Shown here piece after piece: positions 1-8,621 of a stretch of DNA of 64,000 nt. Position 1 is the stretch's first letter, and every line of letters starts with the position of its first letter. The notes beneath the pieces are model-generated. The model saw only the letters and a list, made by a program, of their open reading frames with translations, searched no databases and was not told the origin of the DNA. The stretch covers positions 42,968 to 106,967 of the forward strand of contig VGVQ01000004.1 of the NCBI GenBank assembly GCA_016874005.1. Direction: 5' to 3'. The translations under genes and the position numbers were made by a program. The stretch is from Gemmatimonadota bacterium (GTDB lineage: Bacteria; Gemmatimonadota; Gemmatimonadetes; Gemmatimonadales; GWC2-71-9).

Positions 1-1210
1 GCCAACCGGCTGGAGAACCGGTCGGCCATTCCAGCTGGTATTCCGAGAGCGTCTTCGCCCGATCGAGCATCCAGTGCCACGCCGTGTGTCCGATCAGGAC
101 GGCGATCAGGATCGTCCCGGCCCGTTCGGGGATCAACCGCCGGAACACCAACGCCAGGGTGGGGGCGACGACGGCGACCACCGCGAGTTGGCCGAGCTCC
201 ACCCCGACGTTGAAGGAGACCAGCGCGGTGAGGAGGTGGTTGCCCGCGAACTGGAGGGTTTCGCCGAGCGCGAAGGCAAACCCGAACCCATGGACCAACC
301 CGAACCCGAAGGCGACGACCCACCTCCGGCCGGCTTGGCGACCGAGGGCGTTCTCGATCGCCATCCAGACGACCGACGCCGCGATCAGCGTCTCGACGAG
401 CGGCGGGAACCACAGCGCGTCCGGGGCCTGCCCGAGGGCGGCCGCGATGAGGGTGATCGAATGGGCGACGGTGAACGCGGTCACCACCGGGACGAGCGAC
501 CAGAACCGGCGAACCGGCAGGATCAATCCGACCAGGAAGAGGAGGTGGTCGAATCCGTCCAAGATGTGCTCGAACCCGAGCCTCACGAAACGCCAGGCCG
601 CGTACCACGGACTCGGGTCGAGGCGCACCGGACCGGGGTTTCCCTGGAACTGAAAGAGCCTTTCGGTTCCCTGGGGCGTGAGGTAGCCGAGGACGACGGT
701 GGTTCGGACGCCGAGGTGGGCCAACTCGGGCACGATGGTGATGGCGGCCCCCGGAGACTCGATCGGGTATTGAAACTCCACGTCGAGCAACGCTTGCCGC
801 CACGGCAGCTCGGTGGCCGGGCCGAGCGGTGGCGACGCCAGGTGAGCCGCGGCATCCGCCCAGGTGGCGAAGGACCGATCCGAGGGGAGCGAGATCCGCA
901 GCGCCGCCAACGTCCCGGGGCCGAGCCGGCGGCTGGCCGCTTCGAACCGAACGTAGGAGGCAATCCACTGGACCGCGGCGGGCCTGAGCACCGAATCGAT
1001 TCCGGCGAGTTCGAGGGCCCCGGAAGGCCGCACCGGCAGGTTCAGGTCCCGGAGCGCTTCGAGGGGGACTCGGACCAGGAACCGGAGCCGGTCGGGGGTG
1101 ACGGCCACGAAGGAACGAACCACGACCCGGGCGGGGATCTCGTGGGCCCGAGCGTCGTCGACGGCCGCGATGGCGGCCAGTGCCGCCAGCAGCGGAAGGA
1201 TCCGAGTCAT
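1..1210 (-). CDS. HupE/UreJ family membrane protein (partial at left edge)
   Basis: Open reading frame read on the minus strand from an ATG at 1210 off the left edge with no stop. It begins with a signal peptide (MTRILPLLAALAAIAAVDDARA), followed by about 170 exported residues. The membrane part then carries the hallmark segments FEHILDGFDHLLFLVGLILP, FTVAHSITLIAAAL, GLVHGFGFAFALGE and FNVGVELGQL. These conserved His/Asp-bearing helices are typical of the HupE/UreJ group, whose other members are nickel/cobalt permeases or accessory proteins; the substrate here is unknown. An in-frame ATG at 1270 would add 20 residues, but the 1210 start gives the cleaner signal peptide. It lies 80 bp (20 bp from the alternative start) after the R2-like oxidase gene and is probably cotranscribed with it. 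Confidence 0.8.
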   Translation of the reverse strand, partial: MTRILPLLAALAAIAAVDDARAHEIPARVVVRSFVAVTPDRLRFLVRVPLEALRDLNLPVRPSGALELAGIDSVLRPAAVQWIASYVRFEAASRRLGPGTLAALRISLPSDRSFATWADAAAHLASPPLGPATELPWRQALLDVEFQYPIESPGAAITIVPELAHLGVRTTVVLGYLTPQGTERLFQFQGNPGPVRLDPSPWYAAWRFVRLGFEHILDGFDHLLFLVGLILPVRRFWSLVPVVTAFTVAHSITLIAAALGQAPDALWFPPLVETLIAASVVWMAIENALGRQAGRRWVVAFGFGLVHGFGFAFALGETLQFAGNHLLTALVSFNVGVELGQLAVVAVVAPTLALVFRRLIPERAGTILIAVLIGHTAWHWMLDRAKTLSEYQLEWPTGSPAGW

Positions 1211-1290
1211 GGCGGCCCGGCGCCTTCGGAACGCGGTCGGGCCCCGCTGGGCATCGGGTTCACTGGCCATCCGGGGTAGGAATGAGGTCG

Positions 1291-2184
1291 TTAGGCCGAG
1301 TCGTCGACCAGGTCGTCCACCGCGCCGGCGAGGTCGCCGCCCACGGCACGCTCGAGGCGGCGAAGCCGGGCCTGGAACTGGCCGACGGCGTAGTCGACGA
1401 ACTCCTCGATCCGAAGTCCGAGCGGCATGACGGGGTAGGGGGCGAACACCTCGGGAATCACCGCGATCGCCGTCTCGGCGAGTTCGCCCATCCGTCGTTG
1501 AACGGTGCCCCAGAGTGGGGCCCCGCCGTCCTTGACGAGACGTCCCAGGAGGTAAATGCCGAAAGCGATGTGACGCGATTCGTCGCGCTTGGTCAACTCC
1601 ACGCCGCGCTGCATCCCCGGCATGATGCCGTTGCGCGCCAGCGCCGCGTGGTAGGCCCGATAACCGGTCTCGGCAAGCACCCCTTCGACGATCAGGTTGT
1701 AGGTCACGCTGGCCAGCGCCACGGCCTCGCGCGAACGATCATGTCGAAGGCGATCGAGCGCCTCCGGCAGCTCCCGGTCGAACACCTGACGATAGTTGGG
1801 CCCCAAGTAGCCGCTCAGCTCATCGCGAGTGCCAGCCACTTCGTCGAGGAAGCGGCGGAACAACTCGACATGTTTCGCTTCCTCGAACAAGAACGAGGTG
1901 AGGTAGATCTCCTCCTCGAGGTGGCCGTCCCGGGCGACCGCCTCGATCAGCGGGACGAGGTCGACCGTGACGGCCTCTTCTCCGGCGGCGAAGAGCGAGG
2001 TCAACCGGAGCAGTACGTCCCGCTCGGCCTCGTCGAGCCGGGCCCAATCGACTCGGTCTTGGCCGAGGTCGATCGCGGCGGGGTCCCAGACGCCAAGGCG
2101 CTTGGCCTTGGTCCACAGCCGCCACGGGAAGCTCGCGGTGTCGAGACCGCCCCGGGCCGTGACGGCGAAGTGGCGGTCCGCCAT
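1291..2184 (-). CDS. R2-like ligand-binding oxidase (R2lox)
   Basis: Ferritin-like di-metal carboxylate protein of 297 aa, the size of R2lox proteins. Metal ligands are readable at E69, E102, H105 (EEAKHVELF), E167, E202 and H205 (ESRHIAFG). V72 and Y162 match the residues that form the Val-Tyr ether crosslink described in R2lox, and this separates it from class I ribonucleotide reductase beta subunits. R2lox proteins assemble Mn/Fe centres and bind a fatty-acid-like ligand; their physiological reaction is unknown. The ATG at 2184 shares its A with the TGA of the upstream serine hydrolase (TGATG), so translation is probably coupled. The stop TAA lies in a GCCTAACG word. Confidence 0.88.
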   Translation of the reverse strand: MADRHFAVTARGGLDTASFPWRLWTKAKRLGVWDPAAIDLGQDRVDWARLDEAERDVLLRLTSLFAAGEEAVTVDLVPLIEAVARDGHLEEEIYLTSFLFEEAKHVELFRRFLDEVAGTRDELSGYLGPNYRQVFDRELPEALDRLRHDRSREAVALASVTYNLIVEGVLAETGYRAYHAALARNGIMPGMQRGVELTKRDESRHIAFGIYLLGRLVKDGGAPLWGTVQRRMGELAETAIAVIPEVFAPYPVMPLGLRIEEFVDYAVGQFQARLRRLERAVGGDLAGAVDDLVDDSA

Positions 2185-3692
2185 CAGGGCCGCCTTTCGA
2201 GGACGATCGGCGGCAAGGCCGGCTCCAGTGGGATGGAGACCCGGTCGACTTCACCCTTGGTATTGGTGAGAAAGGTCACCATGCCTTGGAGCATCCCAGC
2301 CTGAGAACCGGGCCGCACCGAGAACACGTTGTAATGGTAGTGCTCCAGCGCCGCTCGCATGACGTCGACGACCAGCTCGAGTCCCGCGCCGGCGGTTTGA
2401 ACGACGACGGTGCCGTACCCGGGATGGTGAAACCGGCCCGCCAGGGCGCTCACCGGGTGGCTGGGCGTGGTACCCGGCTTCCGGTCGGCGACCCGCTTGG
2501 CGGCGGCATCCGCCCGAGCCTTGGCCGCCACCTTGTCGAGTTCTCTCTGCCGAGCGGCCCAGTCGATCGGCGTTAGGCCGAGTATCCGGTCGTACACCGA
2601 CTGGACCACCAGGGTGGGGATCGGGTTGTTCTGGCCCTGGTTGGTGAGCACCATGACGCCGACCCGCTCGTTGGGGAGCCAGGACATCTGGGAGATGAAC
2701 CCGTCGATTCCGCCGCCGTGAATGATCAGGCGATGGCCGCGGTGGAATCCGACCCCGACTCCGAGCCCGTAGCCGGCGACGTCGACGCCGCTCCACAGCG
2801 CGGCCGCCGCGCCCATCGCCATCTGGGGCTGCTCCATCTCGGCGACCTGGGCCGTCGTGAGGAGCTGTTTCCCGCCGACTCGGCCCGAGTCGATTCGGAA
2901 TTGGATGTACTTGAGCATGTCCTCGACGCTGGCGTTGATCGAGCCGGCCGGGGCCACGTGGTCGATGTTGCGGAAGGGGATCCGGACCACGTTGCCGTCC
3001 TCGATTCCATACGGATACGCGAAGTCGTCCGACTTGGGCGAATCGAGAACCGAAGCGTTGGCCCGAGTCATCCCGAGCGGAGTGAAGATCCGATCGCGTA
3101 CCAGGTCCTCCCAGGATCGCCCGGCGAGCCGCTCGGGCAGATACCCGGCGGTCACGAACATCAGGTTCTGGTACTGCCAATAGTTTCTGAACGTGGTGGT
3201 GGGCTCGAGGTAGCGGATCCGGTCGACGATCTCTTTCCGGGTCACCTTTCGGCCGTACCACACCACGTCGTGGCGGGGCAGACCCGACCGATGGTTGACG
3301 AGGTCCCGCACGGTGAGATGCTTGGTGGCGTAGTCGTCGTGCATCTGAAAGTCGGGCAGGTACGACCGGACCGGGTTGTCCCAGGCCAGCTTCTTTTCGT
3401 CGATCATCATGCCCAGGAGGACGACGGCGAACGACTTGCTGTTGGAGCCGATCGCCATGATGGTTCGCGGCGTTACCGGCAGCTTGGCTTCGACGTCGCG
3501 GAAACCGTAGCCCTTGGCGTAGATCACCTTGCCGTCCTTGATGACGCCGAGGGCGAGACCGGGCACTTTCCACTCGGCCATCATGGAGGTCACCACCGGA
3601 TCGACCGAACTCAAGTCGGTCGCCGGTTGGGCGGCGGCGGTGGCCGTCAGGGTCGCCAACAAGGCCGAGGCGAGGAGACGCTGGATCTTCAT
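2184..3692 (-). CDS. Secreted beta-lactamase-fold serine hydrolase
   Basis: 502 aa with signal peptide (MKIQRLLASALLATLTATAAAQ) from the ATG at 3692. It belongs to the class C beta-lactamase/penicillin-binding-protein superfamily: SxxK is read as S-N-S-K in AIGSNSKSF, the YxN position as YQN in YWQYQNLMF, and the third motif as HGGGIDGF. The last 100 or so residues form a lipocalin-like DUF3471 tail. Such proteins are esterases or D-aminopeptidases acting in the periplasm, and the exact substrate cannot be read. It is a close relative of the gene at 45594-47123 (shared RSGLxRHD and YQNLMxxTAGYL). The same open frame runs upstream to 6155, but the sequence there is antisense to other genes. 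Confidence 0.88.
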   Translation of the reverse strand: MKIQRLLASALLATLTATAAAQPATDLSSVDPVVTSMMAEWKVPGLALGVIKDGKVIYAKGYGFRDVEAKLPVTPRTIMAIGSNSKSFAVVLLGMMIDEKKLAWDNPVRSYLPDFQMHDDYATKHLTVRDLVNHRSGLPRHDVVWYGRKVTRKEIVDRIRYLEPTTTFRNYWQYQNLMFVTAGYLPERLAGRSWEDLVRDRIFTPLGMTRANASVLDSPKSDDFAYPYGIEDGNVVRIPFRNIDHVAPAGSINASVEDMLKYIQFRIDSGRVGGKQLLTTAQVAEMEQPQMAMGAAAALWSGVDVAGYGLGVGVGFHRGHRLIIHGGGIDGFISQMSWLPNERVGVMVLTNQGQNNPIPTLVVQSVYDRILGLTPIDWAARQRELDKVAAKARADAAAKRVADRKPGTTPSHPVSALAGRFHHPGYGTVVVQTAGAGLELVVDVMRAALEHYHYNVFSVRPGSQAGMLQGMVTFLTNTKGEVDRVSIPLEPALPPIVLERRP

Positions 3693-3724
3693 GCGGGAAC
3701 CGCTCCAGGTGGTAGGGAGAGTGG

Positions 3725-4600
3725 TCAATCGCGCGACAGCATCCGGATCAGTCGGGAGACCCGGTACGCCACCAGGGCGTCGGGGGCGCGGTATCGCACC
3801 GTGACACCGTCGACCCGCTCCATCCCGGGGACGAACATCGCCGCGTCGGCGTTGCTGGCGATGTCGAGTTCGACCTCGACGATCACCGGTGTCGCGATCG
3901 TAATCGGCGCGATCTGGCTCCGGCGGGCCAGGGCCGTCTTGACCCCGGCCGCGATCTTCTCTCGAGCGACCGACGGATGCAGCGTCTTGGCGGCGGTGAA
4001 GCCGATGCCGTCCTTGACCGCCAAGGCTTCGACGCCCGGGAAGAATCGCTTGGCCTCCTCGGCGAAGGCCCGATCGCCGGAGACGAAGACCACCGGGACC
4101 CGATAGTGCCCGGCGATCATCCCGGCGGTACCATATTCGCCGACCTCGCGGCCGTTGATCCGGGCGTGCCGGAGGGCGTGGCTGTAGGTGTGCCCCAGGA
4201 CCGCGTCGACCTGATTGGCATGGCCATGATACCCTATGAAGATGACGGCATCGAACGAGCCATCGAGCCCTTCCACCATCCCGTACGGCTTGGGTTGACC
4301 GGTGACGAGGGTGGCCCGCCGGTCGAGCTGATCGGCGCGTAGATTGGTGTGGGAGCCGTGGGCGTCGTTGACCACCACCTCGGTGGCCCCGGCCTCGAAA
4401 GCGGCCGCGATCGCGGCATTGGCTTCGGCGAGCATCAGCGGGCGGGCCCACTCGTAGTCGCTGCCGCCGGTCTGGGCGGCGGTGGCGATGCCCGCGATTC
4501 CCTCCATGTCGACGCTCAGGTACACCTTGAGCTTGGACTGGGCGGCCGCGCCGGTCGGACCGAACAGCAGGATGGCGCCAAGGAGAGACGATCGGAGCAT
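3725..4600 (-). CDS. M55 family D-aminopeptidase (DppA-like), exported
   Basis: 291 aa starting with a signal peptide (MLRSSLLGAILLFGPTGAAAQ). M55 zinc ligands can be recognised: Asp and Glu in VDMEGIAG, His in NDAHGSH, His in GYHGHAN and Glu in GREVGEYG. DppA-type enzymes release D-amino acids such as D-Ala from short peptides, and the exported form here would act in the periplasm. It is the first gene of the minus-strand unit that continues with the serine hydrolase (32 bp gap). It is divergent from the D-aminoacylase gene across a short region (4601-4685) that must hold both promoters. A longer frame upstream of 4600 is not needed. Confidence 0.88.
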   Translation of the reverse strand: MLRSSLLGAILLFGPTGAAAQSKLKVYLSVDMEGIAGIATAAQTGGSDYEWARPLMLAEANAAIAAAFEAGATEVVVNDAHGSHTNLRADQLDRRATLVTGQPKPYGMVEGLDGSFDAVIFIGYHGHANQVDAVLGHTYSHALRHARINGREVGEYGTAGMIAGHYRVPVVFVSGDRAFAEEAKRFFPGVEALAVKDGIGFTAAKTLHPSVAREKIAAGVKTALARRSQIAPITIATPVIVEVELDIASNADAAMFVPGMERVDGVTVRYRAPDALVAYRVSRLIRMLSRD

Positions 4601-4685
4601 GAGACACCGCTTGGGAGTCGGTACGTTCGGCGAAGGTACCAGTCGGCCGGCCGGTCCGGCAAGGGCCGGTGGCGTTAGGGCGTTC

Positions 4686-6209
4686 GTGTCGGTCGGGGCG
4701 CTTGCGATCGGCGGCCTCGCGGGGTGCGCCGAATCGGCGGCGGTTCGGGGGACGACCATCACCAATGTGCTGTTGATCGACGGTAACGGTCGGGCCCCCG
4801 CTCCCGGCAATCTCCGGATCCTGGGCGATACCATCGCCGCGGTCGGTGCGTTCGAGCCGCCGCCGGGCGACTCGATGGTCGATGGCGGCGGCTTGGCACT
4901 GGCGCCGGGGTTCATCGATTCCCACAGCCACCACGATCACGGTCTCGTTGCCGCGAATCGGGCCCTCCCCGCGGTGAGTCAGGGGATCACCACGATCGTC
5001 GCCGGACAAGACGGCGGACACCCCTATCCGCTGGCGATCACCCTGGACAGTCTCGAGCGCGCTGGCCATGCGGTGAACGTCGCGTTCTTCGCGGGTCACG
5101 GCGCGCTCCGCCAAGCGGTGATGGGCGACGACTTTCGCCGCAAGGCCACTCCCGCCGAGGTCGACTCGATGGCGAAGATCCTCGAGGGCGAGCTCGGGGC
5201 GGGGGCGCTGGGTCTGTCGACTGGCCTCGAATACGATCCCGGGATCTATTCCGACTTCTCCGAGGTCGTGGCGCTGGCCAAGGTCGCGGCCCGCGCCGGC
5301 GGCCGGTATGCCAGCCACATCCGGAGCGAGGACCGCGACTTCTGGTCGGCACTGGACGAAGCCATCGCGGTTGGTCGCGAGGCGGGGCTCCCTGTCCAGG
5401 TGAGCCACCTCAAGTTGTCGATGGTATCGTTGCTCGGCCGGGCGGACAGCGTCATCCGAGTCCTGGATCGGGCCCGGCAAGACGGGGTCGCGGTCACCGC
5501 GGACATCTATCCTTATCCGTACTGGCACTCGACCCTGCAGGTGCTCTTCCCCAATCGCGACTTCGACAACCGGGCCGAGGCGGAAAAGGTGCTTCGCGAG
5601 ATCGTTCGGCCCGAAGGACTCTTGCTCGGGCGGTATGCGCCCAACCCGACCTACCAAGGGCGCACGGTCGCGGAGATCGCCGCCGATCGGGCCGAGGATC
5701 CGGCCACGACGTTGATGGCCCTGATCCGCGACGCCCAGGCCCACCAGCGGACCATCGCCGATCATTCGAAACCCACCCCGGTCGAGAGCGTAGTGGCAAC
5801 CGCCATGGACGAGGCCGACATCGAACGGCTGGTCGGGTGGCCCATGATCAACTTCTGCTCGGACGGGGAACTCGAGGGCGCTCACCCCCGAGGATATGGA
5901 GCCTTCCCCCGGGTGCTGGCGCGGTACGTCCGGGAGCGGCGGGTCCTCTCGCTCGAGGAAGCGGTGCGGCGGATGACCGCGCTGGCGGCGGCGAACATGG
6001 GCCTCCCCGGCCGAGGTCGGTTGGCCCCCGGATACGCGGCTGACCTGGTGCTGTTCGATCCGGACGGCGTCGCCGACCGGGCTACTCCCGCCGAGCCGCA
6101 ACGGATCTCCGCGGGTATCGTTGGGGTGTGGGTGGGGGGTGAGTCGGTGTTCCACGACGGCCTGGCGACCGGTGCGCTGCCAGGCCGCATTCTTCGGAGG
6201 AGTCGATGA
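4686..6209 (+). CDS. N-acyl-D-amino-acid deacylase family amidohydrolase, lipoprotein
   Basis: About 507 aa from the GTG at 4686, which gives a short lipoprotein leader ending in LAGC. An ATG at 4599 would add 29 residues and overlap the divergent M55 start. The amidohydrolase barrel is shown by DSHSHHDHG (HxH metal pair), SHLKLS and the late FCSDGE aspartate. The typical GNCG loop carrying the metal-binding Cys of D-aminoacylases reads GQDGG here, so that ligand is replaced. The C-terminal GYAADLVLFDPD strand is standard for the family. The product probably removes N-acyl groups from D-amino acids or D-peptides. Its stop overlaps the next start (ATGA). Confidence 0.85.
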   Translation: MSVGALAIGGLAGCAESAAVRGTTITNVLLIDGNGRAPAPGNLRILGDTIAAVGAFEPPPGDSMVDGGGLALAPGFIDSHSHHDHGLVAANRALPAVSQGITTIVAGQDGGHPYPLAITLDSLERAGHAVNVAFFAGHGALRQAVMGDDFRRKATPAEVDSMAKILEGELGAGALGLSTGLEYDPGIYSDFSEVVALAKVAARAGGRYASHIRSEDRDFWSALDEAIAVGREAGLPVQVSHLKLSMVSLLGRADSVIRVLDRARQDGVAVTADIYPYPYWHSTLQVLFPNRDFDNRAEAEKVLREIVRPEGLLLGRYAPNPTYQGRTVAEIAADRAEDPATTLMALIRDAQAHQRTIADHSKPTPVESVVATAMDEADIERLVGWPMINFCSDGELEGAHPRGYGAFPRVLARYVRERRVLSLEEAVRRMTALAAANMGLPGRGRLAPGYAADLVLFDPDGVADRATPAEPQRISAGIVGVWVGGESVFHDGLATGALPGRILRRSR

Positions 6210-7414
6210 ATCGACTGGGGCGCAATCGCGGCGGGGTCATCGGATCGCTGGCGCTGGCGGCGATGGCCGCGAGTGTCGGATCGGCATCGGTCGAGGCGCA
6301 GGATGAGGCCGCGGGGTACGTTGCCCGAATCGAGGCCGCTCAGTCGCCTAACCGTCAGGGATACGACGGCTACACGCTCGCCGAGCTCATGGCTCGGTTC
6401 AGGATACCGGGGGTGAGCATCGCGGTCATCCGCGATTTCAAAGTCCATTGGGCCAAGGGGTACGGCGTCGCGGATGTCGAGACCAGCCGGGCGGTCGACC
6501 CGACCACCGCCTTTCAGGCGGCGTCGATCAGCAAGCCGGTCATGGCGATGGCGGCCGTCCGGCTGGCGCAGGAGGGCCGGCTTTCCCTGGACCAGGACGT
6601 CAACGAGCTGCTCACCTCGTGGCGGGTGCCGGTGTCGGAGTTGCACGCCCGGCAAGCCGTCACGCCCCGATCGCTCTTGAGCCACACGTCCGGTTCCGAC
6701 GACGGGTTCGGGTTCCCGGGCTACAAGCCGGACGCCCCCAGGCCGACCGTGGTCCAGATCCTCAATGGCGAAGCGCCCTCCAACGTTGGGCCGGTCCGGT
6801 TTGCCAGGCGGCCGTTCGAAGGTCAGAAATACTCGGGCGGCGGCAGCCAGATCATGCAGCTCATCCTCACCGACCTGACCAAACGACCCTTCGCCGAGCT
6901 GATGGAGGAGAAGGTCCTTCGCCCCCTCGGGATGACCGGAAGCTCGTACGCTCAGCCGCCGGTCGGGCCAGTCGCCGAGCGGACCGCCCGGGCCCATGAC
7001 GGTCGCGGGCAGTCGATGGGAGCCAAGTGGCACGTCTATCCGGAGCAGGCCGCTGCCGGGCTTTGGACGACCCCGAGCGACCTGGCCGCGGTGGCGATCG
7101 AACTGCAGACCGCGATTCGGGGACCGACGGGGAAGGTGCTCTCCCAGGCGAGCGCCCGCGAGATGATCGCGCCGACCGGGTTGGGCCCTTTCGCGGTCGG
7201 CTTCGTGATCGAGAAGCGGGGCGAGGGGTGGTACTTCAACCATGGAGGCGCCAACTGGGGCTTCCGGTGCAACCTGCTCGCCCACGTGCGGAAGGGCTAC
7301 GGCGTGGTGGTGATGACCAATGGCGACAACGGTGGCCAGATCATCCGCGAGATCGAGGAACGGGTGGCGGCTGCCTACGGCTGGGATTCGCTCGACAAGC
7401 CGATCCCCCGATGA
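6206..7414 (+). CDS. Secreted beta-lactamase-fold serine hydrolase
   Basis: 402 aa with signal peptide (about residues 1-30, cleaved near VEAQ). The SxxK nucleophile box is S-I-S-K in AASISKPVMAM, the second motif is YSG (KYSGGG) rather than YxN, and the third is HGG (FNHGGANWG). There is no DUF3471 tail, so this is a minimal 350-residue catalytic domain. It starts inside the stop of the deacylase gene (4 bp overlap) and must be cotranslated with it. The pairing with a D-amino-acid deacylase suggests D-peptide or N-acyl-D-amino-acid ester substrates, but this is inference from context. Confidence 0.87.
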   Translation: MNRLGRNRGGVIGSLALAAMAASVGSASVEAQDEAAGYVARIEAAQSPNRQGYDGYTLAELMARFRIPGVSIAVIRDFKVHWAKGYGVADVETSRAVDPTTAFQAASISKPVMAMAAVRLAQEGRLSLDQDVNELLTSWRVPVSELHARQAVTPRSLLSHTSGSDDGFGFPGYKPDAPRPTVVQILNGEAPSNVGPVRFARRPFEGQKYSGGGSQIMQLILTDLTKRPFAELMEEKVLRPLGMTGSSYAQPPVGPVAERTARAHDGRGQSMGAKWHVYPEQAAAGLWTTPSDLAAVAIELQTAIRGPTGKVLSQASAREMIAPTGLGPFAVGFVIEKRGEGWYFNHGGANWGFRCNLLAHVRKGYGVVVMTNGDNGGQIIREIEERVAAAYGWDSLDKPIPR

Positions 7415-7420
7415 CGGTGG

Positions 7421-8536
7421 TCAGCCCCCCCGGACCGCCTCGAACACCCGAAGAAAGTTGCCGCCCATGATCTTGGCGACGTCCGTCTCGGAGTAGCCGC
7501 GAGCCAGCAGTCCCTCGGTGATCTTGGGATAGTCGCGGAAACCGTCCATCCCGAGCGGGGTCGGGATGGCGCCGGCATCGAGATCGCCGCCAATCCCGAC
7601 GTGATCGACGCCGGCGACCTTCACCGCGTGGTCGATGTGCTCCAGAATCCGCTCGAACGGCGGCCGGAACGGGACGTCGCGGAAGAAGTTGTGATGCCGC
7701 TCGGCGCCGATCCGATCGAGATCCTCCGGCGGATAGGAGGTCGGCTTGTTGAGCACCTCGATGATCTGACCGACCTTCGATGCCATGACGTCGCGGTACC
7801 GCTGATCCATGAACTCGTTGTAGAAGTTGATCCCGACCACGCCGCCGGTCTTCGCGATCGCCTCGATGAGACGGTCGGGCAGGTTCCGGGGATGATCGGC
7901 GAGTGCCCGGCAGGACGAATGGCTGGCAATGATCGGTTGGTCCGACAGCGCCACCACCTGCTCGATGGTCTTGTCCGAGACGTGGGAACAGTCGACGATC
8001 ATCCGGAGCCGATTCATCTCCCCAATGACGTCACGCCCGAAGGGGGAGAGTCCTCCGGAGCGCTCGACATCGGTCGACGAGTCGACCCAGTCGATCGATG
8101 CCGTATGGGTGAGCGTCATCGAGGTGGCGCCGAGCTGAGCGTAGATCCGCAGCAGCCTCAGGTTGTTCTGAATCGCGAGGCCTCCCTCGATCGCGATCAT
8201 CGCCGCGAGCTTGCCCGCCGCCACGATTCGGCGAACCTCGGCCGCGCTCCGAGCCAGCTCGATCTGAGCAGGGTACTTCTCGGCGAGCAGGTAATAGGCG
8301 TCGATCTGCTCCAGGGCGCGCCGGGCGGCGTGGTACGGTCCATAGATGGTGTCGACCCAGACGGCGAAGACCTGGGCGTCGATGCCACCAGCCTTCCAAG
8401 CGGGCAGATCGCCCTGGGCGGTGCTGGCGACGCCGAGATCGACGTCGTCGACCACGGCTCGGAGCAGGCTGTCGCAATGGGCGTCCCAGACCAGGGCGTC
8501 CTGGTGCACGCGGGTGGTACGAGCGGAAACGGACAT
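7421..8536 (-). CDS. M19 membrane-type dipeptidase, probably cytoplasmic
   Basis: 371 aa from the ATG at 8536, preceded by GAGGTG as ribosome-binding site. The di-zinc site of renal dipeptidases is visible as WDAHCDSLL (HxD), the bridging Glu in AIEGGLAI, His in DCSHVSD and His in IIASHSSCR; the family's C-terminal IMGGNFLRVFE is intact. Enzymes of this family split dipeptides, including those with a C-terminal D-residue, and some open beta-lactams. No signal peptide is seen, so it would work on imported dipeptides. It is divergent from the POT transporter gene 85 bp away. Confidence 0.92.
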   Translation of the reverse strand: MSVSARTTRVHQDALVWDAHCDSLLRAVVDDVDLGVASTAQGDLPAWKAGGIDAQVFAVWVDTIYGPYHAARRALEQIDAYYLLAEKYPAQIELARSAAEVRRIVAAGKLAAMIAIEGGLAIQNNLRLLRIYAQLGATSMTLTHTASIDWVDSSTDVERSGGLSPFGRDVIGEMNRLRMIVDCSHVSDKTIEQVVALSDQPIIASHSSCRALADHPRNLPDRLIEAIAKTGGVVGINFYNEFMDQRYRDVMASKVGQIIEVLNKPTSYPPEDLDRIGAERHHNFFRDVPFRPPFERILEHIDHAVKVAGVDHVGIGGDLDAGAIPTPLGMDGFRDYPKITEGLLARGYSETDVAKIMGGNFLRVFEAVRGG

Positions 8537-8585
8537 CGACACCTCGAGAGAGTTATCTCGGCTCGCGGCTGCGAGTCGTGGCTGG

Positions 8586-8591
8586 TATACT
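8586..8591 (+). promoter_or_regulatory. Possible -10 box for the POT transporter gene
   Basis: TATACT stands alone in the GC-rich 85 bp region between the divergent dipeptidase and POT genes, 30 nt before the transporter ATG. No good -35 is seen. Similar A/T-rich hexamers sit about 30 nt before other starts (25827, 30241, 39106). Confidence 0.35.
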
Positions 8592-8621
8592 ACCGATCTC
8601 ACTCGCCCCCGCAAGCCGCCA

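Noticed and set aside
74..1279. 401-codon open frame on the plus strand
   Set aside because: It is antisense to the HupE/UreJ gene. Its product is a Pro/Arg/Asp/Gly-rich string with no domain, as expected from the complement of GC-rich coding DNA.
3693..6155. Upstream extension of the serine hydrolase frame into a 1323-residue protein
   Set aside because: The extension reads through the M55 and D-aminoacylase genes in the wrong frame or strand and has no domain. The true start with signal peptide is at 3692.
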